Origin: Streptomyces cynarae
GTDB lineage: Bacteria > Actinomycetota > Actinomycetes > Streptomycetales > Streptomycetaceae
Length of the DNA: 64,000 nucleotides
Direction: 5' to 3'
Assembly (NCBI RefSeq): GCF_025642135.1
Contig: NZ_CP106793.1
Location: forward strand, 8,896,001-8,960,000
Shown piece after piece: positions 27,547 to 36,545 of this stretch. The position numbers and the translations under genes are program-made. The notes beneath the pieces are model-generated. The model saw only the letters and a program-made list of their open reading frames with translations, had not been told where the DNA came from and did not search any database. Position 1 is the stretch's first letter; each line of letters starts with the position of its first letter.

Positions 27547-27779
27547 GGCAATCACCAAGAAGAACAGCGGACAGGGGGCACCCTCACACGCTTGCCCCGG
27601 TTACCTGTCAGCATCCATCGCAATGCAGCAGGTCACAATGCGCTGGCGCTGAGGGTCGGCAGTCATCAGTTGTTGGGTGAGAAGCGGGTTTGATCTTCGA
27701 GTTGTTCCCGCTACAGCCGTCGCTCAGAGGCGGGAACCGCTGGCCCTTGACATCGGGGACGGCGGGTACCTGCAGCGGC

Positions 27780-28844
27780 ATGGGATCTTTGGGTTCGCCG
27801 GTGTTGCTGTCGTTGTTCGTGGCCAGTGCGGCTGTCATCTGGATTGCGGGGATCAAGCTGTCGGACACCACCGATGTGCTCGCCGAACGGCTTCATCTCG
27901 GCAGCGCACTGGGCGGTCTGATCCTGCTGGCGATCGCGACGAACCTTCCCGAGATCGCGATCACCGCGAGTGCGGCGATGGCCGGCCAGCTCGACGTGGC
28001 GGTCGGCAACATCCTGGGCGGCATCGCCATCCAGACCATCGTGCTCGCGGTCCTGGACGCGGCCGGGGTTCGCCCGCGTGCTCCGTTGACCCGCCTGGCG
28101 GCCAGTCTGCAGCTGGTCCTGGAGGGGGCCATGGTGGTGGTCGTCCTGGCGGTTGTGGTGATGGGCACCCAGCTCTCCCCGAACCTGCATGCCGCCCGCC
28201 TGGCTCCCGCTTCGGTGGCGATCGCCGTCCTGTGGGTGATCGGCCTGGTCCTGCTGAACCGCGCTGGCCGGGGTCTGCCGTGGCGGGAGGGCGGCGACGC
28301 CCCGGACAGTCAGCCCGAACCGCGCGGCCACTCCAAGGGCAAGAAGGAGAAGGCCGCCATCGACAAGGGCGTGAGCACCGCACGCGCCGGGCTGGTGTTC
28401 GGCGTGTCCGCACTGGCCACACTCGTGGCCGGTGTCGTGATCGAACGCAGCGGGGAGGAGTTCTTCGCCCGGCAGGGCCTGAGCGGTGTGCTGTTCGGCG
28501 CGACCGTGCTGGCGGCCGCGACCTCCCTCCCCGAGGTCAGCACCGGCCTGACCTCCACGAAACTGGGCGACTACCAGCTCGCTGTGAGCGACATCTTCGG
28601 CGGCAACGCCTTCCTGCCCGTGCTGTTCCTGCTAGCCACCGTCATCTCCGGCAAACCGGTCCTGCCGGCCGCCCACGACACCGACATCTACCTCACCGCG
28701 CTCGGGATCATCCTCACGGTCGTCTACATGGCGGGGCTGATCTTCCGCCCGCGCCGCCAGTACGCCCGCATGGGCATCGACAGCATCGCCGCGGTGGTCA
28801 TCTATCTCATCGGCATCGCCGGACTGGCCACCATCGCCACCTGA
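27780..28844 (+). CDS. Sodium/calcium exchanger-family cation antiporter
   Basis: A 354-residue CaCA-superfamily membrane protein with two homologous halves. The alpha-repeats read LLAIATNLPEIAITASAA followed by VGNILGGIAIQT, and VLAAATSLPEVSTGLTS followed by VSDIFGGNAFLP. The acidic residues in these repeats bind the cation. A charged loop (GHSKGKKEKAAIDKG) joins the halves. ATG 27780 begins just before the first helix. It would export Ca2+ or a related cation in exchange for Na+ or H+. Confidence 0.85.
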   Translation: MGSLGSPVLLSLFVASAAVIWIAGIKLSDTTDVLAERLHLGSALGGLILLAIATNLPEIAITASAAMAGQLDVAVGNILGGIAIQTIVLAVLDAAGVRPRAPLTRLAASLQLVLEGAMVVVVLAVVVMGTQLSPNLHAARLAPASVAIAVLWVIGLVLLNRAGRGLPWREGGDAPDSQPEPRGHSKGKKEKAAIDKGVSTARAGLVFGVSALATLVAGVVIERSGEEFFARQGLSGVLFGATVLAAATSLPEVSTGLTSTKLGDYQLAVSDIFGGNAFLPVLFLLATVISGKPVLPAAHDTDIYLTALGIILTVVYMAGLIFRPRRQYARMGIDSIAAVVIYLIGIAGLATIAT

Positions 28845-28860
28845 CCGCGAGACGACCGCC

Positions 28861-29042
28861 ATGGGCGTCGAACCGCAGGAAGCCGTGGACCAGGCGATCA
28901 ACAGCCTGGGCGGCTTCGCCACCGGACGCTTCACACGCCCCGGTGAGGTCGCCGACCTCGTTCTGATGCTCGCCGGCGACCGCCCGCCAACATCACCGGT
29001 GCCGACTTCACCATCGACGGCGGCCTCATCAAGACGCTCTGA
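28861..29042 (+). pseudogene. C-terminal remnant of an SDR oxidoreductase
   Basis: The segment GRFTRPGEVADLVLMLAGDR is followed, after a one-base shift near 28983, by NITGADFTIDGGLIKTL and a stop at 29042. This is the typical C-terminus of classical SDRs (P-x-E-V-A, then G-x-x-x-x-x-DGG). The Rossmann and active-site parts are missing. Confidence 0.7.
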
Positions 29043-29178
29043 TCGACTCACCGCACCGCCTGCGCCCGCTCACCTCACCCCGGTGGGCGGGTGAAGGCAT
29101 GGCTCCGGCCCCGCCAGGCGGCCCGTGCCCGACACGCGCTCGCACCCGTCCACGACTGCACAATGCATTCGGATCAAT

Positions 29179-29796
29179 ATGGGGCGCATGCGTGTCGAAT
29201 ACGATCCCGAAGCAATGAGCAAGGCGGCGTTCTACAGCTTCCTGACGTCGGTCGTCGTCCCTCGCCCGATCGCCTGGGTCTCCACCATCACCTCGGACGG
29301 AAGCACCGAGAACCTCGCGCCCCACTCGTTCTTCAGCATCGCCAGTACCGATCCGCCGATCGTGCAGTTCACCTCAATCGGCCGCAAGGATTCCCTGCGC
29401 AACGTCGAGGACACTGGCGAGTTCGTCGTCAACTTCTCGTCCGAACCACTGCTGGAGCTGATCAACGCCACCGCCATCGACCACCCCCGGTCGGTCAGTG
29501 AATTCGATACCGCGGGCATCCAGCGTGAGGCCAGCAGGTGCGTGCGTCCCCCCAGGGTGGCCATCTCGCACGTGGTTCTGGAGTGCCGTTCGCACACCAC
29601 CCTGCGGATGGGCAACTCCACACTCGTCTTCGGACGGGTGGTCCATGCCGCGGTGGACGAGGACTGCATCGTCGACGAGCGCCCCAGCAGCGAGCTGCTG
29701 CGCCCGCTCACCAAGCTCGGCGGGGACGAATGGGGCACCCTGGGCGAGGTCCGGCACCTGAGCCGCATCCCTTACGAGGAGCCCACCGCGAACTGA
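29179..29796 (+). CDS. Flavin reductase-like (FMN split-barrel) protein
   Basis: A 205-residue protein of the DIM6/NTAB flavin reductase family. FYSFLTSVVVPRPIAWVSTI and ENLAPHSFFSIASTDPPIVQ are its FMN-binding split-barrel motifs. It may supply reduced flavin or be an FMN protein of unknown role. ATG 29179 is used, though no good ribosome-binding sequence precedes it; ATG 29188 is an alternative. It is not next to a monooxygenase, unlike the flavin reductase at 51768. Confidence 0.75.
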   Translation: MGRMRVEYDPEAMSKAAFYSFLTSVVVPRPIAWVSTITSDGSTENLAPHSFFSIASTDPPIVQFTSIGRKDSLRNVEDTGEFVVNFSSEPLLELINATAIDHPRSVSEFDTAGIQREASRCVRPPRVAISHVVLECRSHTTLRMGNSTLVFGRVVHAAVDEDCIVDERPSSELLRPLTKLGGDEWGTLGEVRHLSRIPYEEPTAN

Positions 29797-29948
29797 TCGG
29801 CTCCCAGGTGGCCGAGTTCCTCGACGAGTTGCGTCAGGCTCTGCGGGCCGCGTGAGTTGGCGATCACCACGTCGATGCCGGCGGCCACGGCCAGCCGTGC
29901 GACGGCACTGCCGATGTTTCCGCTTCCGATGATTCCCAGAGTCGGCAT
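29772..29948 (-). pseudogene. N-terminal fragment of an F420/NADP oxidoreductase-type gene
   Basis: The reverse strand starts MPTLGIIGSGNIGSAVARLA, with the GxGxxG dinucleotide fold, and continues VVIANSRGPQSLTQLVEELG before stopping at 29772, inside the end of the convergent flavin reductase gene. This is the first 50 residues of an NADPH-dependent F420 reductase-like protein (normally about 210). The rest is gone. Confidence 0.7.
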
Positions 29949-30535
29949 CGCTGTTGCGCCTTTCCGTTTCGATCTCGGTGGTCGCCAGGAGCGGGGCCGG
30001 GCGGATCTGTGGATGTGGGCCGACGTGTGGGTCAGCTGCGGCGGCGTGGTCGGGGGTGAGACCGAGGGCCTGGAACACGTCAGCTGAGAAGATGAACGAT
30101 GAGTTGGAACACTTCATCGAGCTTGCTAGAACCGTGATCGCCGTCGACTGGCAGCAGCAAGTCCGTCGGGGCGCGCGGCAACTGGCCCGCGCCCACGAGT
30201 CGGTACGGGCCGGGCGAAGGCCGGTTCCACGGTCAAGCTGTCCTGGAGCTCTGAGTCTCCGCCCGGTTGCGACATCCGTTGCGCCAAGGGTTGCGCCTGA
30301 CTGTTGCGGCAACAGTTGCGCGAGCCGTCTCGGCGTCCGGACGTTCGCCCAGGTCACCACAGGCGAAAGGGCACGGTCGGGGGTCTGACATCCCCGTTAC
30401 GGTCGCTAGCGCCGATGTCCCTTGGCTGGAGTGAAGGAGAAGAGAGGGGCGGGATGGGCGGCGCGGACGCGGCCGGGGATCGGGCGCATGCTCAGCCGGT
30501 TGCGCGTCGGCGGGGCCTCCGCGCCAGTGGCGCCG
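29949..30535. other. Region without a recognised gene, carrying a 12-bp tandem array
   Basis: No frame shows a recognisable product. Short debris-like translation occurs on both strands near 29975-30090. The only clear structure is the GTTGCG array at 30266-30320. Confidence 0.5.
30266..30320. repeat. Five GTTGCG hexamers at 12-13 bp spacing
   Basis: GTTGCG starts at 30266, 30278, 30290, 30303 and 30315, that is at intervals of 12, 12, 13 and 12 bp, all in the same orientation. The fourth copy lies inside a perfect palindrome, CTGTTGCGGCAACAG (30301-30315). This is a regular protein-binding array in an otherwise empty stretch. Confidence 0.7.
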
Positions 30536-31307
30536 TCAGCGTGGCGCCGACGCCAGGCGGGGGACGTCGGCGGGGAGAGGTCGGGGCGGGCACGGTGCAG
30601 GCGTCCGGGGTGGCGCCACCGGCCGGAGGCATCGCGGGCGACGTCGACGCCGACTTCCGCCACCAGCTCCGGTTCCACCAGCGTTATGATCAGCGTCTCT
30701 CGGCTGCCCCACCTGGCGGAGAACGACCAGCCCGTCCATGGATGACCGTGCCGCGCCGGGGCGAGTAGCCCGGTGACCGTGCTGCTCGTTGTCTGGGCGA
30801 GAGTGGTGGTGCGGCCGACGTACTGAAGGCGGCCGCGGTCGTCGGACCTCCCGAGCAGCAGGGCGCGGGGAGCGGCGAGTGTGCCGGTGACCGCGCCGAC
30901 GATCGCCTCGGTGGTCTCGCGCACCTTGTACTTCCGCCATCCGCGCACGACGGGCTCGTACACGCTGTCCAGCCGCTTGAAGATCACGCCCTCCATGCCG
31001 ACCGATGCCCATGTCAGCCACGCGCGCACGGTGTCCGGGTCGGTGGTCGAGGGGCACAGCACCCACGGGGCGGACAGCCGGCGGCCGGTGAACAGGGACT
31101 CGAGTGCGTCCTGCGCCGCCGGTATGGCCATCCGGTGTCGTCGGTCCAGGAAAGCCGCAGCAGATCGAAGGCGACGAAGTGGGCTGGCCACTCGGCAGCC
31201 GCCCGGGCCGCCCTGGCGCCGCGCCTCGGAAGCCGGTTCTGCAGCTGCTCGAAGGCGAGCCGTCCCGCGGTGTCGCTGCTCGTGGTCCGGGAGAACTGCT
31301 GGGTCAT
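30536..31307 (-). pseudogene. ATP-dependent DNA ligase, truncated and frameshifted
   Basis: The reverse strand carries the middle and C-terminus of an ATP-dependent DNA ligase of the LigC/LigD type: LAFEQLQNRL, EWPAHFVAFDLLRL, then after a frameshift near 31100 APWVLCPSTTDPDTVRAWL, EGVIFKRLDSVYEPVVRGW (motif IV/V) and KYKVRETTEAIVGAVTG. The nucleotidyl-transfer motif I (KxDG) and everything before it are missing, and the C-terminus also shifts frame near 30560. The gene cannot make an active ligase. Together with the Ku relic it suggests a lost end-joining locus. Confidence 0.75.
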
Positions 31308-31380
31308 GTCGATTGAGGCCGACAGCCGGCGTTCTCGAAACCGACGATCTCAACGACCACACCCCGTGGGAGTGGTCGAC

Positions 31381-31402
31381 GGCTCCGCCCGGCGGCGGAG
31401 CC
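31381..31402. terminator. Terminator of the first hydroxyquinol operon
   Basis: A 9-bp perfect stem, GGCTCCGCC with GGCGGAGCC, and a 4-base loop. It lies 34 bp beyond the stop of the reverse-strand fusion gene. Confidence 0.7.
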
Positions 31403-31435
31403 GAAGGCTGCAGTGCCGGGCAGCGGCGAGGACCG

Positions 31436-33385
31436 CTACTCCGCGGTCGTCAGCGTGACCGGTGCGATGCGGAACGTGAACCGCAACTCGCGCCACTCCC
31501 CGCTGATCTCCCGCCCGTCCGGCGCGGACCCGGTGCGCGGTACGAACTCCACGATCAGGTCGTCCTTCACGCCGAAGACCGCATCGGAGTCGAGGTACCT
31601 CCCGCCGGACACGAACAGCTGGGTGATGAGCTGCTGATGCCCCTCCGCATTGATCATGAAGTGCAGGTGTGGTGCCCGATAGGGGTGGCGGCCGGTTGCC
31701 TTCAGCATGTCGCCGACCGGGCCGTCGTCGGGAATCGGGTACTCGCAGGGCAGGATGGACCAGAAACGCAGTCGGCCCTCGGCGTCCGTGCGCAGCCGCC
31801 CTCGCAGCACCGGACCCTCCAGATCCGGGAGTTGGACGTCGTAGTAGCCGTCCTCGTTCGACTGCCATACGTCGACCACCGCGTTCGCGACGGGCCGCCC
31901 CTGCGTGTCCAGGACGTCGACGTCGACGTACAGCGGGGTGCCCGGCAGGTCCTGGGAGATGTCGGTGTCCTGTTCCAGCTCGGGCGGCCCCTCGACGTAG
32001 AACGGGCCGAGCACCGCCGACGGAGTGGTCTGCGGGCTACGGGAGTTGGTGAGCATGTCGACGACACTGGAGACTCCCAGGGTGTCCGACAGCAGCACGA
32101 ACTCCTGGCGGGTGTCGGAGCACAGGTGCCCGGCGCGGGTGAGGAAGTCGATGGCGTACTGCCACTCCTGCTGGCTCAGGTCGTTGTCGACCGCGAAGGC
32201 GTGGAGCCGGGGAACCAGGTCTGTCAGCAACTGCTTGAGCCGGGGGTTCGGGGTTTTGTCGAAGGAGGCGACCACCTCGGCCGTGAGCCAGGACAGGTCC
32301 GGGGGACCGCCGGCCGTGCCGGCCGGCCGTACGCCCGCCCAGGCGTCGCGCAGCAGCCCCTCGATGCCGTCCTGCGTGACCGGGCGGGGGTTGGGGTAGG
32401 GAGACGCGGTCGCCAGCTCCGCCGCACGCTGCAACTGGTCCTCAGCCAGCCCGAGTTCGCGCAGGGAGGTCGGTCCGCCGGAGGCGGTGAGCAGGTCGAA
32501 CACGGCTCGCGGAGCGTCAACGGTGTCCAGCGCTCCGGCGATCTCCCGCATCACGTCCGGGGCGGCGGGAGCGTTGTAGGCCATGGCGTGCGGGAGCACC
32601 ACCGCGTGGGTGGGGGAATGCGGCAGGTCGAAGCTGCCGCCCAGGGTGTGGCACAGCTTGTGGTGCAGGCCCATGCCGACGGCAGCCAGGCAGGCGCCGG
32701 CCAGCCACGCACCGTGGAGGAGGTCAGCACGAGCCTCCGGGTCCGCCGCGTCGGTTGAGGTCTCGGACAGCCGGCGCAGGCCCCGGGCGAGACGGCGGAC
32801 CGAGTCGAGGGCGAGACCGTCTACGAGGGGGTTGCGGTCGGGGGCGTACAGCGCCTCCACAGCGTGAGCCATGGCGTTGAACGCGCTGGTGACCGTCATG
32901 GACATGGGCAGCCCCCGGGAGAGCTCCACGTCGTAGATCACCGTCTCCGGAAGGATGTCCGGCGAGGAACGGGTGGTTTTGACGCCCGCGTCGGTCTCGC
33001 CCAGCACCGGGGTCACCTCGGAGCCCGCGTACGTGGTGGGCAGGATGACCTGGTCGGCTCCCGTGCGCACGGCCAGGGCCTTGGCCAGTCCGGTCGTCGA
33101 GCCGCCTCCCACGGCCACCACGCAGTCCGCGTCCACCTTCTCGAACACGGCGAGCGCCTCGCGGGTGACCTCCACCGGCGTGTGCATCACGGCCCCGTCG
33201 AACCGCCCCGCGCACAGGGCGCCGAGAGCTTTCTCGACCCGGTCCCCGAAGTCCGCGAGATCGGGACTGGTGAGGAGGAGGGCCCGGCCGTGCCCCAACC
33301 GTTCGACCTCCTCGCGCACCTGCTGGAGCGTGCCGGATCCGAAGACGATCCGGGCGGAATGGCCGGTGTACGTGAAGTTCTGCAC
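31436..33385 (-). CDS. Fused maleylacetate reductase / hydroxyquinol 1,2-dioxygenase
   Basis: One 649-residue frame encodes two enzymes. Residues 1 to about 352 are an iron-alcohol-dehydrogenase-fold maleylacetate reductase (VVAVGGGSTTGLAKALAVRT, ILPTTYAGSEVTPVLGETD, GLHHKLCHTLGGSFDLPH). Residues of about 363-649 are an intradiol dioxygenase with Fe(III) ligands predicted at Tyr515, Tyr549, His573 and His575. The link is only about 10 residues (RPAGTAGGPP). The dioxygenase opens hydroxyquinol to maleylacetate and the reductase makes 3-oxoadipate with NAD(P)H. The GTG start has GAGGAG upstream. It follows the monooxygenase gene by 121 bp. Confidence 0.93.
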   Translation of the reverse strand: MQNFTYTGHSARIVFGSGTLQQVREEVERLGHGRALLLTSPDLADFGDRVEKALGALCAGRFDGAVMHTPVEVTREALAVFEKVDADCVVAVGGGSTTGLAKALAVRTGADQVILPTTYAGSEVTPVLGETDAGVKTTRSSPDILPETVIYDVELSRGLPMSMTVTSAFNAMAHAVEALYAPDRNPLVDGLALDSVRRLARGLRRLSETSTDAADPEARADLLHGAWLAGACLAAVGMGLHHKLCHTLGGSFDLPHSPTHAVVLPHAMAYNAPAAPDVMREIAGALDTVDAPRAVFDLLTASGGPTSLRELGLAEDQLQRAAELATASPYPNPRPVTQDGIEGLLRDAWAGVRPAGTAGGPPDLSWLTAEVVASFDKTPNPRLKQLLTDLVPRLHAFAVDNDLSQQEWQYAIDFLTRAGHLCSDTRQEFVLLSDTLGVSSVVDMLTNSRSPQTTPSAVLGPFYVEGPPELEQDTDISQDLPGTPLYVDVDVLDTQGRPVANAVVDVWQSNEDGYYDVQLPDLEGPVLRGRLRTDAEGRLRFWSILPCEYPIPDDGPVGDMLKATGRHPYRAPHLHFMINAEGHQQLITQLFVSGGRYLDSDAVFGVKDDLIVEFVPRTGSAPDGREISGEWRELRFTFRIAPVTLTTAE

Positions 33386-33506
33386 CTTCGACTGCGCTCC
33401 TCGGTCTGGGGATGTGCCGCGTACGGCGGGTGGGGCGTGCGATGCCGCAGGCCACCCCGCCCCAGCGGTGCGGGGTGCACGGACGGCCGGCAGGGAGGGG
33501 TGCGGG

Positions 33507-35282
33507 TCAGGCCCGGTCGAGCAGGCGGGCCAGCACGTCGGTGAGCTCCTTCTCCGGGTCGGCGGTCAGCTCGTGGGCGCGCCAGCCGACGTGCGCGTCT
33601 GGCCGTACGAGGACGCAACCCGACTCGGGGACCTCCCGCAGGCGCGCCCAGTCGCCGTACAGGTCCGTGTGGGTGCGGCCGGGACCGATCACATGGGCGT
33701 CGATCTCGATACCGAGGGAGCGTGCGGCGCCCACCGCGGCCTCGGCCCACGCCTCACCGGAGATTCCGGTGAGCAGGGAGAAGCGGCCCTTGCCGGTGAT
33801 GTCGTGGGTGCTGACCTTGTGGCCGCCGTCGGTGCCCAGCCAGCAGTGCGGCAGCCGGGCCCCGGGCCAGGTCGTCGCGTGGTAGTACAGCTCGGAGTCG
33901 CGGATGTACCCGGGCTCCGGAGTGCCGTCGCCGATCACAGCTCCGGACCGATACCGCTGGCCGAGTTCCACGCCGTGCGCGTTGAACTCGTAGTTCTTCA
34001 GCTCCAGGGCGTCGAGCAGCGCGGCCCGCTGGGCCGCCGCCTCGGGAGTGTTGCCGGCCCGCGCCCGCATGTTGGCGGTCTGCTGCTCGGGGTCCGGCGT
34101 CGAGCTGACGCCGAGGGCGTCGAAGATGGGGCCGAACTCCTCGATGGACTTGTTGGCCCGCAGCACGATCTGCTTGCCCACGGGCGCCCGTTCGGCGTCG
34201 TAGCTGTCGAGGAGGCCTTCACCCGCCTGCCCCTTGAGGACCATCGCCAGCTTCCAGGCCAGGTTGTAGGAGTCCTGGACGGAGGTGTTGGAGCCGAGAC
34301 CGTTGGACGGCGGGTGACGGTGGACGGCGTCCCCGGCGAGGAAGACCCGGCCGGCGCGGTAACGAGTGGCATACCGCTTGTTGTTGCCCCACAGGGACGT
34401 CGAGCGGATGGTGACCGGGATCGTGTCGTCGCCGATGAGGTCGTGCACGATCCTGGTCGCCATGGCGTCGTCGACCTGGGGCGGCGGCTGGTTGATGTCA
34501 TAGCCCCAGACGACCAGCCACTCGTCCCAGGGGCGGACCATGCGCACAAGACCCATGCCGATGCCGCCGATCTCCGACCCCGGTTGCAGCACCCAGTACA
34601 GGACGCTGGGCCGGTGTTCCACGAGACGGGCCAGGTCGGCGTGGAAGACGATGTTCATGCTGCCCGCGAGGTCCATCTCACCCTCGAAGGGCAGATCCAC
34701 GTCCTCGGCGACCTTGCTGCGGCCGCCGTCGGCGGCGATGACGTACTTGGCGCGGATCGGATACGTGTGACCGCTCAGCCGGTCCCGGACCGTCACCGTG
34801 ACGCCGGCGTCGTCCTGGACGAGGGAGAGGTACTCCGTGTCGAACCGGATCCGGCTGCCGCGTTCCGCGGACCGGCCGACGAGGATCGGCTCGAACAGGG
34901 TCTGCGGCAGATCGCAGTTCTCGGACGGGCTGGCCAGAGTGTAGTCCGCCTTGCGGGCCGGGTGGGTTCCCCAGGTGCGGACGCGGCCTATCTCGTCGCC
35001 GGTGAGGCTGGTGCAGAAGACGGTGTCGCCCATGAGATCCGGCGGTGTGCCCTGGGCCTTGATGTCGTCCTCGATGCCCATGTCGCGCATGATCTCGACG
35101 GTGCGCTGGTTGGTGATGTGGGCCCGGGGCGTGTTGGCGGTCCACCGGTATTTGGTGATGACGATGTGGTCGACGCCGTAGGTCGCCAGGAAGAGGGCTG
35201 CCGAACCTCCGGCCGGACCGCTGCCGATGACCAGCACGTCCGTCGTCAGGATCTCGTCGCTCGTGTCTCGCGTCTCGCTCAC
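33507..35282 (-). CDS. FAD-dependent aromatic monooxygenase (TfdB/phenol hydroxylase-like)
   Basis: A 591-residue single-component flavoprotein hydroxylase. The N-terminal FAD motif is TDVLVIGSGPAGGSAALFLA. The second FAD/NADPH motif lies at about residues 313-330 (GRVFLAGDAVHRHPPSNGLG), and QDSYNLAWKL follows, as in 2,4-dichlorophenol hydroxylase TfdB. A C-terminal thioredoxin-like domain completes the family layout. In this operon it probably hydroxylates a resorcinol- or phenol-type compound to hydroxyquinol; the exact substrate is inferred from context only. GTG 35282 has GAGG close upstream. A LysR gene is divergent. Confidence 0.88.
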   Translation of the reverse strand: MSETRDTSDEILTTDVLVIGSGPAGGSAALFLATYGVDHIVITKYRWTANTPRAHITNQRTVEIMRDMGIEDDIKAQGTPPDLMGDTVFCTSLTGDEIGRVRTWGTHPARKADYTLASPSENCDLPQTLFEPILVGRSAERGSRIRFDTEYLSLVQDDAGVTVTVRDRLSGHTYPIRAKYVIAADGGRSKVAEDVDLPFEGEMDLAGSMNIVFHADLARLVEHRPSVLYWVLQPGSEIGGIGMGLVRMVRPWDEWLVVWGYDINQPPPQVDDAMATRIVHDLIGDDTIPVTIRSTSLWGNNKRYATRYRAGRVFLAGDAVHRHPPSNGLGSNTSVQDSYNLAWKLAMVLKGQAGEGLLDSYDAERAPVGKQIVLRANKSIEEFGPIFDALGVSSTPDPEQQTANMRARAGNTPEAAAQRAALLDALELKNYEFNAHGVELGQRYRSGAVIGDGTPEPGYIRDSELYYHATTWPGARLPHCWLGTDGGHKVSTHDITGKGRFSLLTGISGEAWAEAAVGAARSLGIEIDAHVIGPGRTHTDLYGDWARLREVPESGCVLVRPDAHVGWRAHELTADPEKELTDVLARLLDRA

Positions 35283-35410
35283 GCCGCCTCGTCTCTACAG
35301 CGGTGGATGGGGAAGAGTCCGGAGTGCCGCCGACGCACCTCGCGGCGGGTCGACAGATCCGCCGGGCGGCTCGGTGCGGCCGATCTGTGTGCTCCGGCTC
35401 ACAGAGGTGA

Positions 35411-35433
35411 GTATGGAAACACGTCAGTCATAC
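35411..35433. promoter_or_regulatory. Putative LysR operator GTATG-N13-CATAC
   Basis: A perfect dyad in the 191-bp gap between the divergent monooxygenase and lysR genes, about 40 bp upstream of the lysR start. Additional ATAC half-sites follow at 35430-35442. Binding by the LysR product is inferred from position. Confidence 0.5.
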
Positions 35434-35473
35434 GTCCAATACCAATCCGCAACCCGCGCTATATCCTCCGGCT

Positions 35474-36436
35474 ATGGACCTGCGTGGGCTGGAGTGTTTC
35501 CTCGCGGTCGCCGACCACGGCTCCGTGAGCCGGGCGGCGGCCCATCTGCACATGACGCAGCCTCCCCTCACCGTGCGCCTCCAGTCTCTCGAACGCGAGC
35601 TCGGGGTCGAGTTGCTCGTGCGGCACAGCAAGGGAGTGGAGCTGACGGCGGCGGGCCGCCTGCTGGCGGAGCGGGCGCGGCGTCTGTTCGCCGAGCTCGC
35701 GCAGACGAGGGAGATGGTCCGCGCGGTCGGCCTGGGCACACGTGGGCGACTGTCCGTCGCGGTCGGCCACACGGTCTCTCCGAGGTTGCTGGCCCGCCTG
35801 ACCGGTAGTCCGCGCCTCGGCCCGGACGTCGACGTCGCGCTGACCGACGTCTCCGACGCCGACGTCATCGAACGCGTCCACCGACGCGAGGCGCACGCCG
35901 GACTGCTGCACCTCCCCCCGGTCGAACCGGGGCAGGCCCGCCATGCCGGGGGGCGGGCGCGTGGTCTGGAGGTGGCCGTCGTCGCCCGCGACCGCCTCGC
36001 CGTCGTCCTGCCCGAGCGGCACCCCGCAGCCGGTTTCGACCGTGTCGACCTGGCGACGCTGGCGGACGACAGGGTGGTCGTCGCCGACGCGGTCGGCGAA
36101 GGACTGGCAGCCCATGTGCGGACGGCCTGGTCCAGTGCGTCGAAGGCATCCGCCACTCACCACGAGGCCGGGTCGGTCGCACACGCCCTGGCCCTGGTCG
36201 AGGCCGGTGCCGGTGTGACGCTCGTGCCGATGGAGCACACGGCCCTGGTGTGGCCCGGCCTGGTGCCGCGCCCGCTGCGCCAGCACACTGGCGTCGTCGA
36301 GACCGCCGTGTGCTGGCGTCCGGATGAGGACTCGCCGGTCCTGCGCCGCTTCCTGCGCGGCGCCCTGTCGACCCCGGAGCCCGATGTGCTGGGGCCCGCT
36401 CTGGGGCGTCACGAGCCCGACGCGACGGGCGAATAG
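35474..36436 (+). CDS. LysR-family regulator of the first hydroxyquinol operon
   Basis: A 320-residue LysR protein. The N-terminal helix-turn-helix reads DLRGLECFLAVADHGSVSRA, followed by LHMTQPPLTVRLQSLERELG. The effector domain ends with AHALALVEAGAGVTLVP. It is divergent from the TfdB-like gene and likely responds to the aromatic substrate or to a ring-cleavage intermediate, as is usual for this family beside catabolic operons. The ATG follows TATCCTCC, a weak ribosome-binding sequence. Confidence 0.9.
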   Translation: MDLRGLECFLAVADHGSVSRAAAHLHMTQPPLTVRLQSLERELGVELLVRHSKGVELTAAGRLLAERARRLFAELAQTREMVRAVGLGTRGRLSVAVGHTVSPRLLARLTGSPRLGPDVDVALTDVSDADVIERVHRREAHAGLLHLPPVEPGQARHAGGRARGLEVAVVARDRLAVVLPERHPAAGFDRVDLATLADDRVVVADAVGEGLAAHVRTAWSSASKASATHHEAGSVAHALALVEAGAGVTLVPMEHTALVWPGLVPRPLRQHTGVVETAVCWRPDEDSPVLRRFLRGALSTPEPDVLGPALGRHEPDATGE

Positions 36437-36499
36437 CAGCACGCGCGAGGGTCCGAAAAAACCACGGTTGTCGTGGCACGGGCGGGGACCTACGCTGTA

Positions 36500-36531
36500 T
36501 TCGTATGTTGAACAGCTGTGCGCTATACGAA
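36500..36531. promoter_or_regulatory. 32-bp dyad operator upstream of pcaFIJ
   Basis: Outer arms TTCGTAT (36500-36506) and ATACGAA (36525-36531) share the same centre as an inner palindrome ACAGCTGT (36512-36519). It ends just upstream of the pcaF start and is well placed for control by the IclR-type regulator at 39152. Confidence 0.6.
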
Positions 36532-36545
36532 CAAGGATGGTTCGG

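Noticed and set aside
31436..33385. That the fused gene is an artefact of a missed stop between two genes
   Set aside because: The frame is continuous through a short linker, the second domain has no good ribosome-binding sequence or start at its beginning, and both domains keep their active-site motifs.
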